This document shows, piece by piece, positions 8,089 to 16,540 of a stretch of 46,748 bases of DNA (positions within the stretch are counted from its first letter, which is position 1; the number at the start of each line of letters is the position of its first letter). Origin of the DNA: Marinobacterium nitratireducens. GTDB lineage: Bacteria > Pseudomonadota > Gammaproteobacteria > Pseudomonadales > Balneatricaceae. Below the pieces are notes generated by a model, which was not told the origin of the DNA, did not search any database, and saw nothing but the letters and a program-made list of their open reading frames with translations. The stretch lies in NCBI RefSeq assembly GCF_014645375.1, contig NZ_BMLT01000021.1, positions 1-46,748 on the forward strand, written 5' to 3'. The position numbers and the translations under genes were made by a program.

Positions 8089-9251
8089 GGCTGGATTTCC
8101 TTAATCTTCAGGTCACACTGGCAATTCCCTGCCCCGAGCCAGTCGAGTTCGATGGCGTCACTGTCCAGGCGCTTCAATCCCAGATAGCTGATGCGCGTCA
8201 CGGTGCTGGCGTCGATACCGCCGAGCGAGGTGTCGAGCGTCAGGTCCAGATGGTCGGCATCCACGGGGGTCACTGTGGTGATGGTGCGCGGATACCAGAC
8301 CCCGCCCGCCTCGATGGCGATATGGGTGCGGATCTCGGCCTGGTCTTCATAGTCGTCCGGGTAGACGGTGATCGTAGTGGTCAGGCTGCCCGAGTCGTTG
8401 AGACGCAGGTCATGCTCCCAGGATGGCTCCCAGTACGGGCGATAGCGACCGGCACGGCGGTACAGCCACGACCGGAACGCGCGTACCTCGGCCAGGCTGT
8501 GCATCATTCTGTGCTGCGGGATCGTCTTCTTGTTGTGGTCCCACGCCGAATAGAAGTTCGTCGGACCCAGGTTGAAGTCAGCCACCTGCAGGTCGCGCTC
8601 CAGCGTGTGCTCCGGCATCGCCGAGGGCAGCACCACCCTGTCGGTGTAGAAGTCATTGCCGAGGAACTGCGTCGGCACCGTGGTGGCGATGTTCTCGACG
8701 TCATCGACTTCCCACTGCGCCCGCACGACGATGTGCTGATGCTTCGCCGGGCGCTTGCGGCTGCCGATCATGCGCCCCACTCGCACCGGGATGATCTTGA
8801 GATTCGAATAGGCGGCACTGACCGGGGTGAAGGTGATCGAGTCCGCGGCCACCGCCGATATCTCGACGATCTGCCAGTTGTCCGGGTTGCCCCAGAGCAG
8901 CGCCAATGAGTCCTCGCGCAGATCCACTACGGTGGTGTCGATGCTGATGTTGTTGAAGCCGCCGGCATGGGCGCCGATAGTCTGAATCTCCGGCCACACC
9001 GGTACCGCCCACAGCGACGCCAGACCGCCAACGAGCGCGTTGGCGGCACGCTGGATTACGCCGTCCGCCAGTGCCGGTAGATCGTAGCCGAGGCGCTGGC
9101 GGGCGACAGGGCGGGATTCCAGGGGGGATTCGTCGCCGCCAAAGGATTCCTCGAGGTCAGTCAGCCATTCCAGCCGTTCATTGGCCGTGACGGCGCCGGG
9201 CGCCGGGATGAAGTAGAGGTCGCCGAATAGCGATGTCGTGACAATCGCCAT
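8085..9251 (-). CDS. Distal tail protein-like structural protein
   Basis: The 388-aa protein lies directly after the tape measure and overlaps the hub gene by 4 bp (ATGA). It is rich in aromatic residues and Asp; segments such as YRPYWEPSWEHDL and TTVTPVDADHLDLTL are typical of tail proteins in this genome type. Its position matches the Dit-like or minor tail protein that forms the base of the tail tip. No enzymatic motif is seen. It shares a start/stop overlap (9251) with the tape measure gene, so it is translationally coupled. Confidence 0.7.
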   Translation of the reverse strand: MAIVTTSLFGDLYFIPAPGAVTANERLEWLTDLEESFGGDESPLESRPVARQRLGYDLPALADGVIQRAANALVGGLASLWAVPVWPEIQTIGAHAGGFNNISIDTTVVDLREDSLALLWGNPDNWQIVEISAVAADSITFTPVSAAYSNLKIIPVRVGRMIGSRKRPAKHQHIVVRAQWEVDDVENIATTVPTQFLGNDFYTDRVVLPSAMPEHTLERDLQVADFNLGPTNFYSAWDHNKKTIPQHRMMHSLAEVRAFRSWLYRRAGRYRPYWEPSWEHDLRLNDSGSLTTTITVYPDDYEDQAEIRTHIAIEAGGVWYPRTITTVTPVDADHLDLTLDTSLGGIDASTVTRISYLGLKRLDSDAIELDWLGAGNCQCDLKIKEIQP

Positions 9252-12200
9252 CAGCTCGCCCTGCTCAGTCCTTCGCGCTCGAACACTGCCGTCAGGGTCT
9301 GCGCACCCTCACTGCTGTTGAGCCAATCACTGGCTGCAGCAGCAAAGTCAGCATCGCCGAACACCGCCTTCACGTTGACGCTGGTGTTGCCGCCACCCCC
9401 GCCGAAGCCGCCGGATGCCAGCGCCTCCTTCAGATCAGCATTGGTGCGGCGATCCACGACGCGCTCGCCGCGGTCGAGCAACCAGGTGCCTTCCCGGGGT
9501 ACGTTGTCGATGCCGTCGTGAGCGACACCGACCATGCCGGCCGACAAGGCTGTGATGGATGCGGCCATCGGCTGTGTGGCGGCCAATGCGGCAGCAGCAG
9601 CCGCCGGCGCAGCGGCCGGGCCAACAATCGGGATGGCTGCAGTTGAAGCAAAGGCATTGAGCGCCGCCAGTTGCGACTGCGCCTGCGCCTGAATCCCGAT
9701 CATGCTGGCCGCTGATGTTGCCGCGGTCTTGCCTGTCAGCTTCTGCACGGCCTGATACATCAACCACTGCGCCGCCATCTGACCGAGAGTATTGGCCGCC
9801 TGCCGGCCCAGACCGATGAACATGTTGCGCACAGCATCGCCGGCATTTTCGCTATCGAAGATGGCCGACTCGAAGGTATCGCCGAACCGTTGGGTGATGT
9901 TGTCCAGCGTGGCGCCGATCCGCTCATCCATGTTGGTGAGCGCGCTTTCGGCGGACGACAGCCACTTATCCCAGTACGTGGCGTTGAGCTCATCCATCTG
10001 CATCTGGAACTCTTCATCCAGGCGGCGCAGAACCTCGTTCTTCTCGATGCCGGTGCGCTGGGTGTAATCGAGGATCATGGCGCGGCGGCGCTCGTAGCTG
10101 GAGCGCAGACGCTCCTCCTCGGTCATAAGCGACTGCTCGATGTTGTCGAGGCCGTTGGCATTACTGACGATGCGGACTTCGATATCCTTGCGCTCAGTAC
10201 CGGACAGACCCTCCATCTGCGCCAGCACCGCCATCTGCTCACGGATAGTCTCGGTGCGCCGCTCCTCTTCGGTGCGGAGGTTGCTGACCAGGTTGCGGTA
10301 GTTCTCTTCGGCCTGCTGCCTCTTCTCCAGCGCCTCGATGGTCGAGAGGATGGTGTTGGCGTAGCGCAGTTCGGCGGCGCTGGCGCCCTCGCGCTCCAGG
10401 CGCAGCAGTTCGGACTCGCGCCGGGACATGCCAAAGGCGACAGCCTCTTCTTCCAGTGCGCTGATGTGGTTGCGGATCGACTCAGTGGCGTCGTCGGCGC
10501 CTTTCGTCTGCTTGTCGTTCAGATCCTGAATGGCGTCGGCGCGCTTTCTGGCGGCCAGCGTCAGCAGTTCCTGCTTCTGCGTCAGCGTGAGATCGGCGTT
10601 GGTGATCTCGAGCACGCTGTCGGCGTAGGCCTTATTGATCGCGGCGACATCGTCGAGCTGCGCCTTCAGCTTGCGGTAGGCTTCCAGCTGCTTGCCGGGC
10701 TCACCCATACCGCCACCACCGCCGGTCTCGACTTCGCCCGCGTTGGCCTCATCCTTCGCCTGCTTCAGCTTGCTCCAGGCCATCTGCAGGGCTGCCAGGC
10801 GCTGCTCCTGGCCTTCCAGGTTGCGCTGGGCAGTGTCATAGCTGCCGTCGAACATATCGCCCCAGAAGCCTTTCGACTGCACCTCCCGCAGTTCATTGAT
10901 GCGGGTCGCGGTGCGGCCGATCATGCCCTCGACTTCATCCAGGGAGTTTTTGGCCAGGCCACTGGCCATGCTGCTGACCTCGTTTCCGATACGGTTACCG
11001 GCGATCAGGTCGTACAGTTCGCGCAGCGACAGCGCCAGCTGGTCAATCGGGCCGATGCTCTGCTGTGCCGACAGCTTGGCCTTGTCGATGTTGGCGGCAT
11101 AGTAGCCCATCGCAATAGCGGCCAGCGTAGCCGCGCCAAGAGGTCCGCCGACCAGCGCCACAGCACCACTCATCGCGCGCGCGGTGCCGGTCATCACGAT
11201 CTGTGCAGCGGAGGCGCCACGAGTCGCGACCGTCAGCAGCCCGATGCGGGTGGTGGCTGCGGTGGCCGCAGTGGCGGTACCGGTCAACGCGGCATTGGCG
11301 GCTGTGGTGGCGGCGGTCAGCTCCAGCTTGGCAATCCGCAGTGCGCGGGTTGCAGAGGCTTCGGCGGCATTGGCGGCCGTCATGGCGCGGCTCGCGGTCG
11401 CGGACTGTGCCGACAGCGCGACCTCTGCGCGACGGATCTCAGCCAGCCGGGCCAGGGACTGCTGCCGACCGATGGCGCTGATCTGCGCCTGCAGCCTCTG
11501 TGTTTCCAGGGTGCGCTCGGCGACCAGCTGCTGCTGGGTCAGCTGAATGGACTGCAACTGCGCGGCCGTCTCGACCTTGGCGGCGGCGGCGCGCTGCTGG
11601 GCAACCCGGGCACTGGTGACGGCTGATGTCTTCTCGGCGGCGGCGCGTCGGGCCTGCATGGCGGCCATATCGGCTTCCATGGCGATACGCTTGGCGGTCA
11701 CGGCGGCCGCAGCCTGATCGGCGGCCGCAGCCTCAATGGAGGCAGCCACTTTGGCCCGCAGACTGCCGACCAGATTGACGCCATAGATTGCGGCCAGCGC
11801 GATTGCAGCGGCGCCCACCCGATCCATGATCTTCTCAGCACCACCGGCCTCGCGGATTATGGTCGACAGACCCTGAACACCCGCAGCCAGACCCGGACCA
11901 AGTCCTGCCAGCAGCTCGTTGGACAGACCGCGGACGTTGGCCGATAGTAGCTTCATGGCGCGCGCCGCATCGGCCACGCGGTCGATGTCGTCGTCGTCCA
12001 GTGCGATGCCCAGTGAGCGCGCTTCAGCGCTGTAGCGGCGCAGGGCTTCGGCGTTGTTCTCCAGTAGCGGCAACAGGCGGCTGGCGTCGTCGGCCAGCGC
12101 CTCGAGGAAGAATACCCGTTGCGAGGCATCCGGAATGCGACTGATGGCCTCGCCGATCTTCAGCAGCTGCTGATCGGGCGCCAGGCGGCGCAGTTCGGCG

Positions 12201-12622
12201 ATGTCGAGGTTCAGATTCTCGAAAAGGTCTTTTGCCTCGCCGCCACCAGTGGCCACGAAGTCGCCGATCTTGTCGCTGGCATCCTTGAAGATGTCGCCCA
12301 TCTTTTCGGCGCTGATGTTCACCTGCTCGCCGGCGTACTGCCATTCCTGCAGGGCCCCGGCGCTGATCTTCAGGGTTTCGGCCAGGATCTTGGTGTCGGC
12401 GACCAGGCGCGACTGATCCAGCAGACTGCCGGCAGCAAAGGCACCGGCGAAGGCGCCCGCCAGTGGTGCGGCGAGGGAGCGGATCTTGTTGTCGATCGCA
12501 TCCATCGCCTTGACGGTCTTGCGCTCGACGCGCTCGGACTCGTTGCCGAAGTTGCGCAGGTCGCGCTGGGCCTTGGTCAGCCCGTTACTCCGGACAGAAA
12601 TTCCAAGTTCGGCCACATCCAT
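9251..12622 (-). CDS. Tail tape measure protein
   Basis: The 1123-aa protein is the longest product in the window and follows the tail assembly chaperone pair, as in most long-tailed phages. It is Ala-rich and mostly helical, with coiled coils at residues about 280-480 and 640-860, and a hydrophobic, Ala/Gly-rich stretch near 480-510. The C-terminus contains the conserved phage motif DERIGATLDNITQRFGD and LLDRGERVVDRRTNADLK. It sets tail length and is ejected with the DNA. Large tape measures generally fix a tail length roughly proportional to residue number. Confidence 0.93.
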   Translation of the reverse strand: MDVAELGISVRSNGLTKAQRDLRNFGNESERVERKTVKAMDAIDNKIRSLAAPLAGAFAGAFAAGSLLDQSRLVADTKILAETLKISAGALQEWQYAGEQVNISAEKMGDIFKDASDKIGDFVATGGGEAKDLFENLNLDIAELRRLAPDQQLLKIGEAISRIPDASQRVFFLEALADDASRLLPLLENNAEALRRYSAEARSLGIALDDDDIDRVADAARAMKLLSANVRGLSNELLAGLGPGLAAGVQGLSTIIREAGGAEKIMDRVGAAAIALAAIYGVNLVGSLRAKVAASIEAAAADQAAAAVTAKRIAMEADMAAMQARRAAAEKTSAVTSARVAQQRAAAAKVETAAQLQSIQLTQQQLVAERTLETQRLQAQISAIGRQQSLARLAEIRRAEVALSAQSATASRAMTAANAAEASATRALRIAKLELTAATTAANAALTGTATAATAATTRIGLLTVATRGASAAQIVMTGTARAMSGAVALVGGPLGAATLAAIAMGYYAANIDKAKLSAQQSIGPIDQLALSLRELYDLIAGNRIGNEVSSMASGLAKNSLDEVEGMIGRTATRINELREVQSKGFWGDMFDGSYDTAQRNLEGQEQRLAALQMAWSKLKQAKDEANAGEVETGGGGGMGEPGKQLEAYRKLKAQLDDVAAINKAYADSVLEITNADLTLTQKQELLTLAARKRADAIQDLNDKQTKGADDATESIRNHISALEEEAVAFGMSRRESELLRLEREGASAAELRYANTILSTIEALEKRQQAEENYRNLVSNLRTEEERRTETIREQMAVLAQMEGLSGTERKDIEVRIVSNANGLDNIEQSLMTEEERLRSSYERRRAMILDYTQRTGIEKNEVLRRLDEEFQMQMDELNATYWDKWLSSAESALTNMDERIGATLDNITQRFGDTFESAIFDSENAGDAVRNMFIGLGRQAANTLGQMAAQWLMYQAVQKLTGKTAATSAASMIGIQAQAQSQLAALNAFASTAAIPIVGPAAAPAAAAAALAATQPMAASITALSAGMVGVAHDGIDNVPREGTWLLDRGERVVDRRTNADLKEALASGGFGGGGGNTSVNVKAVFGDADFAAAASDWLNSSEGAQTLTAVFEREGLSRAS

Positions 12623-12660
12623 AGGGATACTCTCGACAGGTGAGGGGGTTTAAATCGGGG

Positions 12661-13005
12661 TTACTTGGCGTTCTCACGCTCACGCAAACGCTCGGCGTTG
12701 GCTTTGATCTCGTCGATCATGTGGCGTACATAGGTGTCGTCCATCTGGCGCAGGATGCGCCACTCGATGACATCGACCGGGATATCCATCATCTGCGCCC
12801 AGGACAGCCAGTTATTGGGCTCGATGATGGCGGGGTATCCGGAATCCCAGCGCCGCATGGTGGAGGCGTCCCGGAACCAGCGGAACAGGTGCGCCCCACC
12901 GCGCGGAATCTCGACCTCAGGGGAGTCGAAGCCGAAGCGCTTGTTGCGCTGGCGCCGGGTCTCCCCGTTGGGGTCTGGGCTGTCGTATCGCACCGACAGC
13001 CGCAC
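12661..13005 (-). CDS. Tail assembly chaperone, frameshift extension (GT-like)
   Basis: The ORF lies between the first chaperone gene and the tape measure. It has a GTG at 13005 but no ribosome binding site there. Its reading frame stays open upstream to 13035, where it meets a run of seven T on the coding strand inside the preceding gene. A -1 shift at that site gives a fusion of about 244 aa (120 codons of the first gene plus 124). This is the lambda G/GT arrangement, so the domain is probably made only as the C-terminal part of a fusion. The sequence itself has no recognised enzymatic motif. Confidence 0.75.
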   Translation of the reverse strand: MRLSVRYDSPDPNGETRRQRNKRFGFDSPEVEIPRGGAHLFRWFRDASTMRRWDSGYPAIIEPNNWLSWAQMMDIPVDVIEWRILRQMDDTYVRHMIDEIKANAERLRERENAK

Positions 13006-13025
13006 GGCTTCACATAGCTCAGCCG

Positions 13026-13394
13026 TTAGCCGGGAAAAAAACGCTTCTTGTCGTTCAGCCTCTTCTCGACCTGATCCCGGATCTCATTAACCGCCAGGAC
13101 TTTGCGCAGGTTCTCGGTGCCGAACTCCAGCTTTTCCCCACCAAAAGAGGCATCGCCCTCCCAGCGCCAGCCGACACAGGCGCCGGCGATCTGGTCGATG
13201 CGGCGGCGCTTGTACTGGGAATAGGACGGCGCTTCGCCGCCCTCGGCTTCCGCCATCACACGCTCATACGAGTGCTGCTCGTACTTGTCGTCGTTGACGT
13301 AGCGCAGCTCAATGACTAGGCCGGTCGGCTGGTCCGTGGCCGGGTCTTTGATGGCCAGTTCACTGGTTGTGGGCTTGAGGTTGCTCAGATCCAT
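13026..13394 (-). CDS. Tail assembly chaperone (G-like)
   Basis: The 122-aa protein lies between the major tail protein and the tape measure, the fixed place of the tail assembly chaperone in siphophages. Its start at 13394 follows the tail tube gene by 1 bp. It ends shortly after a T7 slippery run (K-R-F-F-P-G then stop), and a -1 shift there opens the downstream frame. Chaperones of this class coat the tape measure before tube assembly. The sequence is acidic to neutral with a C-terminal charged helix. Confidence 0.8.
   Translation of the reverse strand: MDLSNLKPTTSELAIKDPATDQPTGLVIELRYVNDDKYEQHSYERVMAEAEGGEAPSYSQYKRRRIDQIAGACVGWRWEGDASFGGEKLEFGTENLRKVLAVNEIRDQVEKRLNDKKRFFPG
13035..13041 (-). 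other. Slippery heptamer for programmed -1 frameshifting
   Basis: The coding strand reads CGT TTT TTT CCC GGC TAA, giving the heptamer T TTT TTT followed by CCC and a stop nine bases later. Shifting back one base reads TCC CGG CTA ACG GCT GAG and continues without a stop into the ORF ending at 12661. The position between the tail tube and tape measure genes is the known place for such sites. Confidence 0.75.
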
Positions 13395-13395
13395 G

Positions 13396-13875
13396 TTATG
13401 CGGCTTCCTTCACGATCTGCAGCTGGTTCATGCCGAGGGAGTAGATCTCGAGGTTGAAGTCCTCGTTCCGGCCGTTCGGGTGACGCGGGCCGCCGACCAC
13501 GCCACGGTTGTACTTGATAGTGCCGTTGGTGCCGAGCGAATCGTCATGTTCAATTTTGAAGGCGTAGCTGTGCTTGGTCAGCGCAGCGGCGCGCATCTGG
13601 ATCTGGCCGGGATCGGTACCCACGCGAGCAACTTCCACTTCCGGGTCGCCGCCGTTGGTGATGCCTTTGGCCTTCTGGGAGACGTCAGTGTCCCAGGTGT
13701 CATAGGTCAAAATGTTGGTGTTGGAACCGGTCTCGCCGAACGAGCCCACCTGCTTCACTTCCAGCCAGGTCAGGGCGTCGAACTGCGCCTCGGTGAGATC
13801 AGTGTTGTGCACTTCGGCATCGCCCAGTCCATCGACTGCGATGTACAATTTCCCGCCGGCATTAGAGTTAGCCAT
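13396..13875 (-). CDS. Major tail tube protein
   Basis: The 159-aa protein has the composition and position of a siphophage major tail protein: small, beta-rich, with a Gly/Asn-rich N-terminus (MANSNAGGKLYIAVDG), located between the tail terminator and the chaperone pair. Segments LTWLEVKQVGSFGETGSN and EDFNLEIYSLGMNQLQIV fit the conserved tail tube fold. It would polymerise around the tape measure. No extra C-terminal Ig domain is present. Confidence 0.85.
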   Translation of the reverse strand: MANSNAGGKLYIAVDGLGDAEVHNTDLTEAQFDALTWLEVKQVGSFGETGSNTNILTYDTWDTDVSQKAKGITNGGDPEVEVARVGTDPGQIQMRAAALTKHSYAFKIEHDDSLGTNGTIKYNRGVVGGPRHPNGRNEDFNLEIYSLGMNQLQIVKEAA

Positions 13876-13886
13876 GAGTTAAATCC

Positions 13887-14267
13887 TCAGCTCGAGTAGT
13901 AGATAGAAACCGGGATCTTTACCCGGTCGCCTTCAACGATGTCCCCGGCCGAAGACGGCTTGCGGGTGACTTTGATGGAACCCGAAACCCGGGTGCCTTT
14001 TGGAAATGCTGCTTTGATCTGGTCGGCAAGCGTGTCGATCCCCACCAGGCCCTTACCGGGGCGACCGCAGGCGGAGACCTGCAAAATGCCGCGATCAGTC
14101 TCGGCGGCGTCATTAGCTAAGCCGTAGCTGGTCGGGTCGTTCTCGAACAGCCGGACCTCGATCCAGTGGCCGGAATTCGGCGGGGTGAAATCCACGCCAG
14201 GCCAGCTGATCGGCACACCAAAGGCGGCATCGCTGACTAGCTGCATGAGTGCGCTTCGTATCGTCAT
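13887..14267 (-). CDS. Tail terminator-like protein (DUF4128 type)
   Basis: The 126-aa protein precedes the major tail gene. It has the pattern of DUF4128/tail terminator proteins: an N-terminal helix, then WIEVRLFENDP and a C-terminal beta strand pair (RVKIPVSIYYSS). Its role would be to cap the tail tube at the head end. Its start is preceded by a terminator-like hairpin (14280-14299), so its expression may depend on read-through or on antiterminated transcription. Confidence 0.75.
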   Translation of the reverse strand: MTIRSALMQLVSDAAFGVPISWPGVDFTPPNSGHWIEVRLFENDPTSYGLANDAAETDRGILQVSACGRPGKGLVGIDTLADQIKAAFPKGTRVSGSIKVTRKPSSAGDIVEGDRVKIPVSIYYSS

Positions 14268-14279
14268 AATTCAGGCATC

Positions 14280-14299
14280 AAAAAACCCGCCGAAGCGGG
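14280..14299 (-). terminator. Intrinsic terminator in the late operon
   Basis: On the minus strand CCCGC, TTCG and GCGGG form a stable tetraloop hairpin followed by six T. It directly follows the 51-aa ORF and precedes the tail terminator gene by 12 bp. A strong terminator inside a late operon implies that transcription arrives in an antiterminated form. Confidence 0.7.
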
Positions 14300-14321
14300 T
14301 TGTTGTGGTGATGTTTATTGA

Positions 14322-14477
14322 TCAGTCTCGGAATGAGTAACTGGTGACCATGGCTGTACCGATCAGCACCACCCACCATGCCGCGCTACCTATCGGCACC
14401 CCGTTGGCTGTCAGTCCAAGACTCAGAGGTAACTGGATTGAGGCGCAGCGCCCTATGCTCTTCAAATGCGACTTCAT
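14322..14477 (-). CDS. Small membrane-type protein, 51 aa
   Basis: This short ORF starts at ATG 14477 behind AGGA at about 7-nt spacing and ends just before a strong terminator. It encodes a basic N-terminus (MKSHLKSIGR), a polar middle and a hydrophobic segment near residues 31-47 (SAAWWVVLIGTAMVTSY). It interrupts the otherwise tight row of head-tail connection genes. I do not recognise it. A moron or a small membrane-active protein is possible. Confidence 0.5.
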   Translation of the reverse strand: MKSHLKSIGRCASIQLPLSLGLTANGVPIGSAAWWVVLIGTAMVTSYSFRD

Positions 14478-14496
14478 GCTCAGTCCTGATAATGGA

Positions 14497-14910
14497 TTAT
14501 CGGCCCGCTCGGCGTTTTAGCTCACCAGTGACTTCCCGCACAGTCTGCTGCCACTTCTGGGCAGCCATGCGGACAAAGCCATACCGGAATTCCATGTTTC
14601 TCGCGTAGTTGGCGACCCAGCCGATATACAGGGTCTGGCCGGGCTTCCAGGTAATGATGGTGCTGGCGATCTGCTGCTCGCCGCCGGAAGCCGGGCCTGC
14701 TGATCGATCACTATTGCCCGAAGGCATCGAGCCGATATTCGCGGTGCAGCTGTTGCGCAGGAAGCTGGTATCGACCGGCATGCGACCGCCCTTGGCCTGC
14801 GGGGTCTGGGCTTCGTCGACGGTGCGCTGTACGGATTCCTTGGCCACGGCCTGCATCAGGCGCTCAGACTTCTGGATCCATGCGTCTACGTCGGCGGTGA
14901 ATTTGCCCAT
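14497..14910 (-). CDS. HK97 gp10-like head-tail connector/minor structural protein
   Basis: The 137-aa protein starts at ATG 14910 behind AGGAA. The N-terminal helix (DVDAWIQKSERLMQAVAKES), the PVDTSFLRNS segment and the YIGWVANYARNMEFRYGF segment match the HK97 gp10/neck-type family that sits between connector and tail terminator genes. A longer reading would run into the tRNA-like region and is rejected. It is separated from its upstream neighbour by a tRNA-like element and a terminator. Confidence 0.75.
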   Translation of the reverse strand: MGKFTADVDAWIQKSERLMQAVAKESVQRTVDEAQTPQAKGGRMPVDTSFLRNSCTANIGSMPSGNSDRSAGPASGGEQQIASTIITWKPGQTLYIGWVANYARNMEFRYGFVRMAAQKWQQTVREVTGELKRRAGR

Positions 14911-14930
14911 GTTGATTTCCTGCAGGCAAC

Positions 14931-14951
14931 AAAAAACCCGCACTTGGCGGG
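14931..14951 (-). terminator. Intrinsic terminator after the tRNA-like element
   Basis: The minus strand reads CCCGC, CAAGT, GCGGG and then six T. It lies 15 bp downstream of the tRNA-like element and upstream of the gp10-like gene. Its stem sequence is almost the same as that of the terminator at 14280-14299. Confidence 0.7.
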
Positions 14952-14965
14952 CTTTCTGGAATTGT

Positions 14966-15053
14966 TGGAGCAGTCCCGGGATTCGAACCCGGACACCACC
15001 ATTGTGAGCTCTTCCTGCGGCGATCAACCCGCTTGAGACTTAGTCACTGCTCC
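14966..15053 (-). tRNA. tRNA-like element (acceptor stem and T arm), amino acid not assignable
   Basis: The minus strand begins GGAGCAGT and ends ACTGCTCC-A, an 8-bp perfect acceptor-like stem. Just inside the 3' end is CCGGG-TTCGAAT-CCCGG, a textbook T arm. The span of 88 nt fits a class II tRNA. However, I cannot fold a normal D arm or a 7-nt anticodon loop: the best central hairpin is GCGG/CCGC with an 8-nt loop (GTTGATCG). There is no encoded CCA. It may be a degenerate tRNA, a suppressor-like or unusual phage tRNA, or a tRNA mimic. A terminator follows directly. Confidence 0.45.
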
Positions 15054-15068
15054 ACCGATAACGCTACA

Positions 15069-16121
15069 TCAGAACCCCTCCAGCCGCAACGCTGAACCCA
15101 GAAAATCCACCTTCGTGCGCTGCCGGCATCGGCATTGAATCGTCTGCTCAGCACTGGCACCCAACGATGAGTCGCCGGGGTACATCAGCCGGGAGCCGTC
15201 CGGAGCAATAAAGGGCTGATCGATCGGCACTGCCTGCCCTTCCATGCGGCGATGATCGGAACGGGTGCGCGAGTCTCCCGAGGCATCCCACTCCTTCTGG
15301 GCCTCACTGTGCCGGATGCCCTCGACATCCATGGCCTGCAAGACCGACTCCTGCTGACCAGCCCTGAGCGCATTGATCGACTCGGTGCGCCCTATTGTCT
15401 CGCCGCGCAGCTGCAGCAGCGAATCCTCGTAGCGGGCTGATATGGCGCGCACCTGCTGCGCGGTCAGGTCTTTGCCCTCATCAATCGCCCGGCGGATCAC
15501 GCTATCGAAACGGCGGTCGCGGCGGTCGCGGCTGAAGTAGCGCCCGGCGCTAATCGGGTTCTGAATGTCTGTCAGGTCGTCGATCATGTTGCTGACGTAC
15601 TGCGATTGATTGCGGGTCAGCCCGATCAGGCCGCCAGTGCGGCGCTTGGTGGTGCGATCGATACGCCCGACGATATCCAGCGCGGTGGTCCGCGGGTTAT
15701 GCCCGGTCACCATTCGGCGCTCCAGGGCGTCGCGGATCATGTCGCGCTGATCCTGAATGATCTCGACGATCAGTTCGCTGGAGCGGTCCTGCAGCCAGCG
15801 CTCGGCCCGAGGTGCGCGGACATCGAAGCCGAACACCACGCGGGACTGGCCATTGTTCAGGGTGCCGATCACATTGGCGGTACGGGTGCCGCCGGCGGTA
15901 TAGGCCGCGATCAGCGCCGCATCCATGGCGGCAAACTTGGCGGCGACCAGGTTGATCGCCGCCAGCGCCCCGTCGATATCTCCGGCCTCGATCCGCGCCA
16001 CCAGGTCGGCCAGTACGACGTCGTTCTTGATGTCCGTGAAGGCGGACAGTACGGCGCGGCGCATGGCGCTGGAGTGGAGTTTGCGGATCTCCTCGGCTTC
16101 TCGACGGGTCAGGCGGGCCAT
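15069..16121 (-). CDS. MuF-like minor head (head morphogenesis) protein
   Basis: The 350-aa protein resembles SPP1 gp7/Mu F minor capsid proteins. The N-terminal half is helical; the C-terminal half contains ETIGRTESINALRAGQQE, then EWDASGDSRTRSDHRRM and ends with the typical Cys signature TIQCRCRQR. In the family this protein binds the portal and helps genome ejection or early assembly. Here it is placed downstream of the connectors instead of directly after portal. No C-terminal toxin domain is fused, unlike some MuF proteins. Confidence 0.82.
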   Translation of the reverse strand: MARLTRREAEEIRKLHSSAMRRAVLSAFTDIKNDVVLADLVARIEAGDIDGALAAINLVAAKFAAMDAALIAAYTAGGTRTANVIGTLNNGQSRVVFGFDVRAPRAERWLQDRSSELIVEIIQDQRDMIRDALERRMVTGHNPRTTALDIVGRIDRTTKRRTGGLIGLTRNQSQYVSNMIDDLTDIQNPISAGRYFSRDRRDRRFDSVIRRAIDEGKDLTAQQVRAISARYEDSLLQLRGETIGRTESINALRAGQQESVLQAMDVEGIRHSEAQKEWDASGDSRTRSDHRRMEGQAVPIDQPFIAPDGSRLMYPGDSSLGASAEQTIQCRCRQRTKVDFLGSALRLEGF

Positions 16122-16130
16122 TGTGCGCTG

Positions 16131-16538
16131 TTAGATCTCGACGCCGGAGCTGAGCATGGAGATTTTCAGCTGCGAGGTACTGAAAGCAATCCCGACAACA
16201 ATCGGCGTCATGCCCGCAGCGACATCAGCGACCGGTGCAATACCGCCCGGCGTGCCCGACAGGTAGTAAGCGGTGCCGGCAGTCAGCACGGCACCCAAGG
16301 TGACCATGGAGCCCGGCGTGGCGTAGGCAACCGGCTGACCAGCAGCGGCGTCGTTCAATGCGATGCCGACTGGCTTGCGCAGCGCGTTGGCTGCACCCGT
16401 GCCGCCATTGGCGTCAGCCAGCACCAGAGAGCCGCCGGAGAGCGCCAGCACATCGCCTGCAGTTATAGCTTCGCCTGCGGTGCCAGTACCACCAGTTGTT
16501 CCGGAGACGCTGGAGGCGGTAATTACGAGATCTGCCAT
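16131..16538 (-). CDS. Capsid decoration/fibre-like protein (DUF2190-like)
   Basis: The 135-aa protein is Gly/Ala/Thr-rich and beta-predicted, with repeats of the type GxAITAGDVLAL and AVLTAGTAYYLS. This matches small head decoration proteins in which strands carry a capsid-exposed domain. It lies between the MuF gene and the connector genes with a 9-bp gap. No enzymatic residues are visible. Confidence 0.65.
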   Translation of the reverse strand: MADLVITASSVSGTTGGTGTAGEAITAGDVLALSGGSLVLADANGGTGAANALRKPVGIALNDAAAGQPVAYATPGSMVTLGAVLTAGTAYYLSGTPGGIAPVADVAAGMTPIVVGIAFSTSQLKISMLSSGVEI

Positions 16539-16540
16539 GG

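Noticed and set aside
9890-11626. Long plus-strand reading frame inside the tape measure gene
   Set aside because: It is antisense to the tape measure, whose composition, length and position are clear. GC-rich codon bias opens the opposite strand; it has no ribosome binding site or family pattern.
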